Assembly (NCBI GenBank): GCA_000708835.1
Contig: DF237012.1
Location: forward strand, 1 to 64,000
Length of the DNA: 64,000 nt
Direction of reading: 5' to 3'
Origin: Klebsormidium nitens
Taxonomy: Eukaryota; Streptophyta; Klebsormidiophyceae; Klebsormidiales; Klebsormidiaceae
In this document: positions 11,601 to 24,300 of the stretch, in pieces
Layout: each line of letters begins with the position of its first letter
How positions within the stretch are numbered: position 1 is the stretch's first letter
The notes under the pieces: model-generated
Told to the model about the DNA's origin: nothing
Seen by the model: only the letters and a program-made list of their open reading frames with translations
Database searches by the model: none
Translations under genes and position numbers: made by a program

Positions 11601-14600
11601 CGGACACTCGGAAGCAGCGTTTCTATAGGGCCGGGGACCCCCCGGGGTCCGGACTCCCGTACTACTGCACAGCGATCGGAACCAAGTTCAGAACCAGTAC
11701 CTATCTCGATTAGATTGCAAGTTCGACAGGGGACTCGCTCGACGTCTCACAAGCAGTGTTTACCACGAACCGACTTGCAGTGGTATTGCGACCGACCAAA
11801 ATTGAAAGTGACCGACTCCAACGATTGTGGCCGGCCGCAGGCCGGCTGGAAAGCCGACCACTATGAAGGTGGTCGGCTGCCCAAACCGTCCTGTTTCTGA
11901 GATCGAAGTCGGTCCCAGCCGGGTAGGCCACTAGTGGTCGGTAGGCCTTTTCTCAGACTTTTGGCACTATTTGAACCTTCAGAGACCTTGACACTAGGCC
12001 AAAGTGTGGTGGAGAGGATCGGGTGACTTTTGGGCTGTAGTGTCACACTTAGAACTTGCGGATTAGTGCTCTGGCCAAGCAGGGCCTACTGTCAGTGGCA
12101 GAATTCGCGCCGGGTAACCGACCCAAGAGAGCGCACCCGGCCCACAAAAAACCGACAAAAATCAAGGTGGTCGGCCCGGGCAAACCGACCAACGGCCTCT
12201 TCCAACCGACTGCTTCAACAGGGACCCTCTGGGCAGCCCGCTATCTCAAATCTTCGTGGTAAACACTGCTCACAAGACTTCACCAAATCGCTGCTGTCAG
12301 ACAGTCAGACGACTCACGGCAAACCAAGGTCCACCGGTATTGTACAATAATCTTACCAGTGACCGGCACCGAGCACTGGTGGAGAGGCGGCCATTTCCCG
12401 CTTCATGGGGATAGCCTATTTGGAAGAGAGTCCCGTTGATGGAAGGGTCGTTTATAGATGCCGGCATTGGGCAAAGCCATAGCGCCGCTCAGGTTAAATA
12501 TATTTAGGGGGATAGGGCTCGGGGAATGCTGAGGCCAGTTTAACGGTATATTGCAGAGGGGCCAGGATGATCCCATACCGGTATATCTGCAGATTGCAGT
12601 GAATCAGCTCTTGCAGTACGGACCTGGTCTGATCCCCGACTACGCCATCTAATCAATCACGTCTGCCAGCTGTCACGCTATCGGCAAGGTCTAAACAAAC
12701 GCTTTCCTGGGCAGCAAATCTCGAAAGCGCTCAGCCATAGCCGCAATCCGACTTACAGATTATTCCAACTGATCCATGAGCCGGCGGGGCGCATATATTC
12801 GATACAGAAAAAGCGACCTCGTTTCGCGTATATAGGTGTCTTTTGCTTTTACTAGGACGACGCTATATTCCACCCGAAAGAGAGTACTGACACGATACGC
12901 GATCCCGCCGCTCCCCCTTGGTAAATGGACATTTGAAGTGGGTCGCGGAACGGGCCGTTGAGATGGTTGTCCAAACGGACTCGGGGCGGTCACTTTCCTT
13001 GAGAACCTGTGCAGTGTGGAGGTATATAATGCTAATCTGTGCCCCTGCAAGAATAATTCTACCTGAACGTACGGCAACAAACGTACGGTTCCCAACCATT
13101 TTAGTCTCGAATCTCGATCCTATTTCTCAGTAAATATGAGGGACGCTGGAATATATTCCCAGAGTACTTCTTGATAGCTTATGACTCTCGAAGTGCGGGT
13201 AAGGTACGTAGGCCCAGCCTACAAGATCTGTTGGCAGGCCCAGCCCCACTGCAAACGTAGACAAAGCGTTCGCCGGTGGGTAAATTTGCAGCTGATTGTG
13301 TGAGTAGGGTTGCAGGGTGACCGTGACGCAACTGCCAGTGCATCAGCAAAGACCGTGTACGTAACCAGGCTATTGAGTGTCCAACCAGGCCCATTTTCTT
13401 AATACATGGATATGTATAACCGGCCAGCTTCATCACAGCACTTTTTGGCCCGTAACTTTGGATGGTCATTGACTGGCTATGGGCCGATTACAAAAAGGTT
13501 ATTAAGCCTCCGATAACCAGACTTGGGCGGTAACCAGCCTTAGAACAGGGTTGAGCCCGGTTAGTTGTCCAATAACCTGGAAGTCGAGTCTGGTAAAACA
13601 GCCTGCTTAGCAGCCAAAACTTCCTCTGTTATCCACGCCCCTATTTCATCCGTGTATTCGAGGTGGCCGGCTAAGTTCCGAAAATCGTCGAAGAGGGCGG
13701 TCTCAAGCCTGACGTCCGCATACTACACCAGGCACCTCTAACTAGTAACGGCCCCTTCGTCCGGGAGGACGGAGTGACCTCCCCCTCCGCCCCGTCCAGA
13801 AGGCGCCCGATGAGCTGGGCTTGTGACAGGTTGCGTACATGCCCTACTATTATGACAGGTGGCAGGGCTCGAAGTGCCCACCATTGGACAGCCCAAGATA
13901 GGAATCGTGCATGGCAGTGGGTCCAGCTAGCAGATTGGCTCTACACTCTTACTGACTCCGGAGTGCGACGGATCCTGACACCACCCTGACACTAGCAGAA
14001 TGCAGTAGGTATTTTCGAGTCGCCCCGCGGCGGCTCGGTATTTGTGAGTCGGACACTGTCGGAGTGACCGGGACACATAAAGACTAAAGTACGAGCCAGG
14101 AGTCTGCAGAGTTGCCTGGACAGATCTTGGAAAATCTAGGGCCCGACGTGCAAGCGCGCTCTTCTGACAAATCATATCACTAGTCGGAGATTGAGTGAAT
14201 GGAGAATCTTTGCCAGATCTAAACGTCCACCTAGCTACCTATATCCACCAGCTGGCCCCAAGAGGAGTTCTATGACACTGCTCAATAGACCATTGGAGCT
14301 CATGGCAACTTCTAAGACTTCATATTCATTACGGGGAGAGGACAGCCTTACGCAATTGGATGTTGAAACACGTGTGCAATTGCTATTCCGACCCATCGAA
14401 ATATTGAGCGAGCATGACGTCTATAATCACGATTGATTGATTGGACACTGATCGCCGGGGCCACAACATAGGCTAGTAGCTAGTCATTTGAACTCCCCTT
14501 TCAAAGTGGACGGTCAACTAGGCTTCGTTCAACTTCTCTTTACTCCGCCCCACCGCACTGAGCAGGCTGCCCTAGTAACGCCGACGTGGTTTCAATAACA

Positions 14601-15396
14601 TCCGCTCGACAAGTTAGTTTCAGGACAATTCCAATATGACATCTTGCATGATGCCAAACGATGACTGACACATGCGGAGTTGAACCAATCTTTGGATTCA
14701 TGCAACCTAGCTGATCCTACGTGCTGGCTTAGGCTCTGTCATGCATGGCCGGCGACCTGCGCATGAGTCTTTAACTAATTATATCGATTTGAGGATCAAA
14801 TCAAGTTCATGCATGTGTTTCAAACGGAGTCTGGGGCCTCCGCTCAGGCCGGGCCGGACGTAGTTACGTGGCGCGCGCCGGCGTACTCTCTGACGCGGAA
14901 TCGAGTCGGTATATAAACCATGAATTCAATCATGCAAATATTGACGTGTATACAGCTGCTGAGGGCTGATTGTTGCGTGACACCTTCAAGTTGCAATGAT
15001 GCCCACATAATTATACTCTCTTGTAGCACTGATCCTCGGACCGACTGAAGTCATCTGCAGTGTGACATGCCATGAATGAATTAAGGTGAGTGGACCACAC
15101 ACATAACCCAAAACCTAGCAGATGGCAGTGCATGACACTGCATAAATTCAAAATCTGCGTCGAGCCTTAGAGGCCGACTCCGCTCTCGCGAGTCTTCAAG
15201 AGTGAGCATCACAACAAAAATGGAGGTGTATGGAAAAGGGAAAAGTTACTGATTGTACAGGCTATGCCGTACGAGGGAAGCCTGATTGAACGGTGCATAC
15301 CAAAACATGGTACAGGACGTCATTGTATTGTGACTTCCACTGTTTATACAGGGTGCAAGCTCTTTGACAAGTCCATGTCAACATAAAATGACGTTC
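8600..15396. other. Gene-free spacer rich in short palindromes, with one transposon
   Basis: No coding exon with both splice sites was found. The stretch from about 8.6 to 12.6 kb is dense in ACCGGT, GGTACC, TACGTA and GTATAC motifs. It includes an 18-bp perfect palindrome at 9943-9960 and two 9-bp inverted arms around CTA at 10996-11016. The hAT-type element at 11754-12268 is listed separately. The right end should include the 3' flank of the PLC gene. Confidence 0.5.
11754..12268. mobile_element. Non-autonomous hAT-type DNA transposon (MITE-like)
   Basis: A 515-bp element is bounded by a perfect 16-bp terminal inverted repeat, CAGTGTTTACCACGAA at 11754-11769 and its reverse complement at 12253-12268. 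It is flanked on both sides by the identical 8-bp target duplication CTCACAAG (11746-11753 and 12269-12276). An 8-bp duplication and a CAGTG-type terminus are hallmarks of the hAT superfamily. The interior has many CCGAC/GTCGG motifs in both orientations, as expected for subterminal transposase-binding repeats. It carries no transposase, so it must move in trans. Intact ends and a perfect duplication suggest a fairly recent insertion. Confidence 0.88.
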
Positions 15397-18300
15397 CTAA
15401 TCGATTGGCACATCTACCAGACCCCGACCTGAACCTTCGGCTCCATTCCTTCCCAAGGAGGCCGTTTCTAGGATGCGCAGGCCCCCTCCTGTTTGTTCCC
15501 TAGCATCCAAAAAGCTCACATCTACCAACAGCTTCGCACGGCCGTCCGGAATAACATTACCTTTCTTGTCTTTCATCGCTATCGCTCTCAAACCCGCTCT
15601 CAACTCGGCGACAGGCAAACACGTCTGGCAGGCGAAGTCGTCCCGCTGCAAAGTGTCGGACTCCCGTACCTGCAATGTTTCCGGTTATGGATATAACGAA
15701 TTTAGGCGTCTATGGTCAATTGGTTGTAGCAGTAGATATGGCAGCAAGACATATTGTAGGCCATTGGTATCAGTCGGCATGCTTCGAGAATCAGGAATGT
15801 ATATAAGATGTCGTCTTTGCGTGTGAGCTACAAGCAGCTCCGTCAGAACGTCGAGCAGAAATGCGGCGACCACGTCATTGCCCTTCAAGATTCAGCTGCG
15901 TAATGAGCGGTCCATCGCCGCGGCCAATACTATGAATCCACGGGCTCGCTTTCTGCATGTGACTCAACATCCACACCGCTCCCAACAGCCTGGCGGTGTC
16001 GGTGCTCTTTGGTGACTGTGCTACTTTAAAAGAAAGGGTTAAGCTGTTCAGGTTGAACGCGTCACCCTCCCCCTCGAGTCTCAACCTTCGAAACCTGACC
16101 TTTCACTGTGGATCGGCTGAGACTATCGGACAATCCAGCTCTCATACTTGGTAGACTCGGGCTTTGATGGCGGCAGCTTTGAGGCAAAGAGCTGTTCAGT
16201 GAGGTGGAGCCAGACTGCGCATGACTTCGGAGAGACTCACAGCGCAAACCTCTATAGGGAACCTGGCGAGAAAGACTTTGGCCCGACGAGAACAGGCAAG
16301 GCGTGGAACCTTATTGCTGGGACTTCCACTCTATTCATCAAGTGGAGCTTCCTAAAATGCTAAAAAGAATGACGCGCTGTTGCATACACTTTCGAAAGTA
16401 GATCCGACTCAAAAACCGGTCGCTCTTTTGTGGAATTGCAAAGGACCTCACCTCGATCGCAAGGAGCGCGAGCTCCGGCACCGTCAGAGGGAAGTGGAAC
16501 TCTTCCTTCTCCCAGATGGGGTGCTTCGTGTTCTTGTGCGTCTTGGTGTGAATCTTCTTTTTGTCCGCAGGTACGCCGTAGATGGCAACCTGAACAGCGA
16601 TACAGAAAAACGATCAGATCCATTTGCGAAAGCAGGGGAATAGATCAACTCCAGAAGCGGAACCAGTCGTGCACAAAACCGCAGCCGCAATCCGCATGGC
16701 GTGCTGGAAGATTGTCTAGATGCTTCAATTGCGATACACGAGAGGAACGGCGGCTCACCCGTACGAAGAAGTCAGGAGGCTTTAGGGCGTCGAAGCGCTT
16801 GTGCGTGTCCCGCCCCGAGATGATCCGGACCTGCACGAAGCGCAGTCATTCTGATGACGTCAGCCTTGGAGCCCTACTCGTCATTCTGACGTTAGACGTA
16901 GGTAAGGGCGGCTAGATCCACCCGTTGCAGCATGCCACGACTTGCATACGGCTGATGTTTTGAAACGGTGCGTGGCGGTCTGCGTTGCTTGACGAGGTGG
17001 AATGGCATGACAGAACGACATTCCCAGGATTCTGATATTGACAAGCGCCCAAAACTTCGCGGGTCCGTCTATTCGCAAAGACCTCTCGTAGGCCGTTTCG
17101 CTAAAAACGAAACCCCGTTTTCCCTACGGTCATTTCAGCCTCAATCGCAATCGGCGAAACAGGCCGAGCAAAGCAGGAGCGAGCCCCTCACCCTGAGAGT
17201 CGTTTTCACCGGGCGCTTTGCGCTGGGGTCGAACTCTGCCCCAGGGCCCCCTTCGACAGCTCCGGGGGGGAAGAAGAAGTCGGGCTTTTGAACGTAGCCG
17301 CAGCCGCCGTTCGCCGAGAAGAGGCCGTGCTGCAACCACAGGTGCCGTCCGTAGCCCTGCAAAGCGATCCCTCTGTTTTAGAAACCGACAAGGACAACGC
17401 CATGCGATCATGTTGTGCAAAATTTCCAAAAAAAAATGGATGAAGAGAATCTGTCGTGCACAAGTGCTTTCCTGCCCTGCAAAGCGATTCCTCGGTTGCA
17501 GACAACTCCCTTTCGCAACCCCACGCGGTTGTTCTTTGGAGGAAAGTTTTCAGAAGGGATCGGACAATGGAACCCATGCCGCGCACGCAAGCGCCTGCCG
17601 TAGCACAGCGGTCGCCGAATGGGCGAAACGTGCGAAGCGTGGTCGGCCTCGAGGAGGTGGAAAAGGGAGCCCTGGACACTACATATAGTACAGCGGTTTC
17701 TCCACGACAGTTGGCATTCTCTTGCAGCAAAGCTGGACGGCTATATCGTTCCTGAGGACCAGCATCAAAACATTAGAATACACAGCAAGGTAAAAAGCGA
17801 GGACCAAGGCAAACCAGAACCCGTTTTGACTGGGTTTGCAAACATGATCGTACTACAATATCAAGGTGAAAGTTGGGAGGAGCAATCGAACCATAATCGA
17901 CCAACAGATGAAAGGCCGGGACAAACACCCTCAAACACAGGCTTACAGGAAGGTGAAAAGCGCGGGCGGTAATCTGCACGCGGTCCGTGTGACGTCTCAG
18001 GTGTCACAGGTGTTGAAACCTGTGCACGCACCTGCATGTTTATGGCCGCGAGCTGGGCCCCATGCGCCCACGCGAGCGTCGGATCCAGGTTGGACGAGTC
18101 GAAACGCAGGCCGTAGGGGTAGACGCGAATGACGTTGGTCCTGGCAAACCTGCAGGATTCGTTCGGCAGGTTAAGTTCTTTCTTTCCTCTCGACGTCTTA
18201 ATACTGTCAAACTGAGTCCTTCATGACTTTGACGTCTTTACTGTGATACTGAAGTAGTGTATTTATGTGAGCGAGTCGAAGCGCAGGCCGTAGGGGTAGA

Positions 18301-21300
18301 CGCGGATCACATTTGTTCTGGCAAACCTGCAGGATTCGGTTCGGCAGGTTAAGTCCTTTCTTTGTTTTCGACGTTTTTATTGTCAAACTGAGTTCTATCT
18401 GACTTTGACGTCTTTGCTGTGATATTGAAGTAGTGTGATTATATAAGCGAGTCGAAGCGCAGGCCGTAGGGGTAGTCGCGATCACGTTGGTCCGGGCAAA
18501 CCTGCGAGAGGTCGGGGCAAAGTAAGGCATCCGCGAACCGAGTTTCGTCACCTCTTTCTGGACTCTTTTGCCTCAAAGAGGGCGTCAGATTGAAAACGCA
18601 CTAAAGGCATCGGAGTCCTGAGGGGAAAAGTCGTCAAAGGGACTAGAATGCATCTTGAAACTTTGCCTCAGCGACCAACACACCCAGTTTGCGGTATCTG
18701 GTCGCCGAGGTGTTACGAATCAAGGGACGCCCTCTTTTAAGGATTGTCGAGCGCAAAGAGCGACCTGGGCGTGGGGCGCGGGACTTAGCCGTGGGACGTG
18801 CCCTTTTGTGAGAACGGTAAAGCGTTTGAACCAGACGTGCGGACGGGGCCCAGAACAGAGCGCAGCTTAGGGCGCATGGTGGCCCCGAGCAATCTATTGC
18901 CCCCCGCGGAGATAGAGTTCAAGAAAGAAAGTACTAAACCAAGGTGATCATAAACTCCGACTTCTGATTACCTTGACCCAGAAACATGCCTGCTCTGCAC
19001 CCATACCCACCCGAACCACCGAAGTAACCCTACCCGTCCCAGTGCGGTTACCTTATTATTATCTCGGCTTATCATCACTTTTCCTAACTTCCACCCTGCA
19101 GGGGGCTGGGGCGTCCGCGCGCCCCAGGCCGCAGGACAGGTGTCAGTTCGGACGCTACAAAAGGGTCGGGATTTGACTTCGTGCGACCCAGGGAGACTAT
19201 TCGCACGCCGGGGACGGAGTGCAATCGACACCTCTGGTGCGGATCGCAGCCGCGCTTTTCACGCTACGGCCAGGTCGAAACGTTACTCTACTGACGGACT
19301 CTCAAAGCCGTTGCTGGGGGGGTAACACCAGTCTACTCATAGTCAAGAGCGGGAGGCCGCCGACCGGCAGTCCCCACGGTAGCGGAATACCCCTCACGAA
19401 CCAACACAGCAACTGGGGCAAGAGCTTCGGTGCATCGGCACCCTTCCTCGAACCTAACAGCACCAAATAACCACATGCGGTTTAATCCAACACTCCCAAG
19501 CTTCCGCGGACGAACACATTCGCCGGGGATACTTCCAAAAACACCGGAACAATTGCACTCAAACTTTGAAGAAAGAACAACCTTTTCTCTTACTTGGTGA
19601 GCAGAGTCGGCCCGCTCTTGGCCAGCTTCTCAAACGCCGGCTCGCCGATGTTTGCCATCGTCACCCGGCCGCTCCCCTTGAACGCCCCCACGTATTCATT
19701 CGGCTTCAGGCAGGGGATGTAGATAAGCGATGAGAAGCTGTCGTCGTATTCCGGGACGGCCTCGTTTGACACCGTCGCCGACAGGACCGCCTCAGCAGTC
19801 TCTGCCGGAGGGCTGGGGTCATGCGCGCCTGGAGAAACGGTGTCAAAGGGCAGTGCTGTCAACGGGTTGGTTTCTCAGGTTTGCAGCCAGGAAAGTGGGT
19901 GAAATCACGACTTTGAATGAGCAGGAAGCTCTCAGTGCTGCGATTGGAGACAGCCGGATCTATAGCGACTGCGTGGGGGCCTGTGAAATGAAGACAAGAA
20001 AACTTCGCTCAAAATCTCAGGCAAGGAAAGGCTGCACAAACTCACGGGTCTCTGTTGGTTAACAGCCTGGAAGTCAATCTCACACATGACCTGCGGAAGG
20101 CCGATATCGTTACATAGACCAGCAAAGTGCCATTCGTACCCGCCATTATGATATCAAATTGCATGATAGGTAAGAAGCATCAGCCAGTCAGCTTGGAAAA
20201 AAGAAGAGAAGCACACCTGCTGCCTCTGGAACCGCCGATCCGGCGACCGCGGCACCTTGTGTTCTCCCCACGTCTGCGGTTCCTGCAGATACTATACAAG
20301 ATAGCCTCAAAACAAACTTTGGTGTTGAAGTTAGACCCAAAAGGTGTCGGCTGTAGGGTTGGTGGAAACGGGAGACCAAAAGATCATGATTGCGCATCAG
20401 CCTACAACGGGCTCGTCCTCGCAGCTATTGAAGACCGAATGGCATGCACGCTCTGCCTGTCGAGCGCAGTGGCCCTCTCGATCTGCAAGCTTTGCACATG
20501 ATACGAAAGGCGGCGCGAGACCGAACACAACACGGGATTTGGAATACCGGGCATGAAGGGAACAGAAAATCTCGACGCCACCGTCACAGCGACAAAGAGA
20601 ACCGGCATCGCAGACTTTGGGCAAATCGCCTTACCTTCGGTCTCATCTAGTTCTCCCTCCTGCAGGAAGTCGTCCGCATTGGGCACCGCGTCGTTCGCCG
20701 CTTTCTTCGCCCCTTTCACGCCTTCCTCCGTCTCTGAGATTGGCTTGTCCGAAATGACGAATCTTCGGACCAAGTCCGCAGGAGACAGCAGCGGGGCGTT
20801 GGTGTCGGACGGGGGGAGGAAGAGTTGGTCGCCGAGAATGTCTCTCAAAAGCTGCACGAAATGAAAACGGAGTTCTGGGCCTTTGAAGAGTCTGGCCGGT
20901 TGAGCTCGTTTCAAGAACGCAAGCTTAGCTCAGAAGGTCGGTGTCGGACAGCGGAAGAAAGGGCTGGTCCCCGAAAATGGCTCTTGACAGCTGCGCGGAA
21001 AAACATCGACCCGTGGGCCATTCATTAACTGCCTGGCCTGTTGAGCTCGACCAGGGAGGGGGGCTGGGGAGAATTGGATCGCGTATCGCTGCTCGAGCAA
21101 GTTCCGCCAGCTGAGCGAATTGCTCGATTCCTCACTCGGAAGGGGCAATATTGGCGGGTACTCTAAACCCCCTGAAACTTTATCGATGACACAGACCGCA
21201 AAAAAATCGTTGGGTTACGGTACCGACCACTTGGGTTCAGCGGACGGAGACCGTCTGGTACGTAGGTATCAAAAGACTGATCATCGAGCCGTCCAAGCTT

Positions 21301-24300
21301 CATCGGACGGACGGTGTGTTTCCAATTGAGCTCGTTTTGCCGACACCTGTCGTCGAGCTCCGAGCTCGTGTTACTGCCTTGAGGTCGTTCGAGATGATTC
21401 CAAGTCTCCCCACCCCCCCTCCGAGGGCAATACTCAAGGGAAAGACTAAGCTTTGCAAGAGATCTGTGTGTATGGACACTGAGTTCCGGGGTGGAAATGA
21501 AGAGCTGCTCCGAGATTGTGTATCTGACGACTTCACAGGCAGTACGGATTGCGGTCTTCGAAAGCCTGGCCTGTAAAGATGCATGGGTATCAAACGCTTC
21601 ACAGAACCCGGCATGCGACCCTACCAATCTTTGTAAAAAAGAGCGACTCCCCGTTCCGATGCTGTCAGCCTACTTCCACCACCTGCTTTGAAAGGACGTC
21701 GTGATAGTCTCAAATCTGCCAACTCTCTCACTTGTGTGGCAGATGCATCAGTTGTTTAACTCTGTGACTGAGCCGCCTCATACCCCAACAAACCAGAGGG
21801 AAACCCCTGTTCAAAATCAGCAGGGTAAATCTTCTAAAAGGTTTCGACAGACCTAGAAACCCTCTGAACACCATCATCCACAAAACCCGTTTACTGATTC
21901 CCCAATCTGCTTCTGTCAACAGAGGGATTTGAAAGATTCGCTCAGCAAGTTGTCCGAGTTTCTCACCTGTGCCAGCAACTGTTGCAACACGGGAGGCAAG
22001 TGGTTCTCAATAGTCAGGACAACGGGGTACTCGGATGCGACGAACGCGTGCTCTTTGATGGCCATCAGGAGGTCAGTCACTGGTGCGGGTTTGCAAAGCG
22101 TCCTGCAATCAACAAGAAGTCGGTGTGGAAAAAACGGAAATTCAAAGCTGTCAAGCGAACTACTGTAAAGTCTCGCACACACTCTTTGTCCTGGTTCGCG
22201 TGACCCTCTGCCCCGACCACAATAACTCGACTTTAAAGTAACGTCCGCACGTGGCGACGAAGTCGACCGAGCGACTACTGCCGAAAGATACCTAAAACGA
22301 ACTCGGACCCACAACAGCGCAACAAGTTTGAAACGTTCCAACCTGTCAACCGCTGTAAATTTTGATCTTGTTAGATCCACAGCTGTGAGTGTTAGGTTCT
22401 CAGGCTCACATGATATTCTCAACCTTTCAAATGTTGATCTGCCAGATTTAAGGACTCTCTTGGGGTCCAAAAGTTTTCCCTGCTTGCTCTATAGCTCGAC
22501 CCCCGAACACAATATAAAGCCGTTTTTGGCTCTGTAGACAACTAATTTGCCTGATCTTTCCACAGAACACATGCCATGCACGACCTTGACGTAAGCAGCT
22601 TGCAACCAGTTTTTCCCGTTTGACCCACAGGAAGTGACCCTTTATCTATCTTTTCTTGACGGCCACAGAATCGCCCCGACTCACATGCCGTGCACAACCT
22701 TGATGTTGTTCCCGTCGGGCCACACGTCGAGCTCGATGACGCGGCAGCCGCGCCCGAGCGCGTCCACGATCGGCGCCGCGCTGCTGTCGCTGGTCAGCTG
22801 ATTGCCCGAGAGGTACGAATTGTGCGACGTGTACCAGTAGTAGTGCGATAGCGGCAGGCTCATGTCATGCGTCACCTGAAGATTGTGAATGTAGGCTTAG
22901 TTAAACTAACCAGCCTGGGACGGGTGGGGTTAGTTTGGGGGTTGAGGGTGGGCAAGGGCTTGGAGCGGGTTACTATGAAGGTTAGGATTCGAATCTTAGG
23001 GTAGGAAAGCTACGAAACCAAGAAGTAACTGTTCCTTGATTGAAGAAGCATCGTCAGTTAGGAAGACCAGTCCAGTTGATCCGCAAAGTGAGCGTGGGAC
23101 CCGCGGGTGCTTTTCAGATCTCACGGTAGCGAGACCTTTGTCAAGCTGCCGTCCCGAATCCTGACCGTCGATATCTTGGCATTGTTGTTACCAACAAGTG
23201 ATGTCCGTCAAATGACGTCCCTTAAACGCAAACATTTCGTTTCAGCATAGAGATTAAAAAGCGAATTGGGCCCCAACTCGCCTTTTACTGGGTCAATGCT
23301 TGTTGTATCTACCTCAGATGGTTTGCGATCCTTTTTGGACTGGCGAATCCACGACTGAGTTGAGAAAAGCACAAATCAGAAGAGGCAAGATTGAGATGGA
23401 CCGACTGCTCTTCAACTGATGCATACATATGTGTGCTGCAGTTGAGAACCAGTTAGTTTCCAAGCGGTGTCATGATTCCAAGTGCACTGAGTAATTTTGT
23501 TGCGCCTTCCTTGAGCACAATTGATTGGTCCATCTTCCATGTAAACCAATCTTATACAAATTCTGTAAATTCTTAAGTGATCCCCCATATACCCCCCTTC
23601 GACCAGACTTTCTTTATCCTCAGCCATCGCAGCAGGGACTGCATCGCCCTCACCTTGCTGACATCATGGACGGCGTTGACATCAGCATCGAGGAGGAGTG
23701 CATAAAAGCCGGCTAAGTCCAGCTGCTCGCGCCCCTCTGGAGCATCGGCATGTGGCCTTTTCAAGTGGAGGTGGGGATGATCATGGGCCGCCGCCTTCTC
23801 CCATTTGGCGATGAGCTGGCGGGTTTGTGCTGGTGAAGACCCGATGCCCTGGATTGGTTGCAAGAAAATACAACTCAGATGACTAAACCAGTGCAGGATC
23901 GTTGCTGGTGAGAGGCTTTTGCCAGGTAAGTACGTTTGTTTGTCGTGAAGTAATAAAGGCAAGAATGTCATTTTTCAACGAGTGTTCGCCAATGTTGTGC
24001 CAAATTTGTTTGATCATAACGGTTAACAAACAAAGCTGGCAATTGTCGATGATGATCTAGATTATCACAAAGAAGCCCCATCCTGAGTTGTTATCTCGAC
24101 AATGCGGGTCGTGATGGATGTGCAAAGAGCAAGCTTCACTGTGCTTTTGCCCTACAAAGCTACGCTGCGGGGGTGAATAGGCTTGACGAGTTAACCAGTT
24201 CTTATTACTTGCAATTGATGCACTTGGGGCAAGTGTTGGAGTGTCCAGATTAGAAGTATACTAAACACACCAGGACTCGCTGAAGGTCCCAACCAGGCGT

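Noticed and set aside
20127-20501. 124-codon plus-strand ORF inside a PLC intron
   Set aside because: It overlaps the minus-strand gene's intron, lacks domain features, and is best explained by chance in moderately GC-rich intron sequence.
22569-22592. Treating the PLC exon 3 end copy as the true exon
   Set aside because: Only the copy ending at 22685 connects to a full X-domain exon and gives the AT|G phase needed by the next exon.
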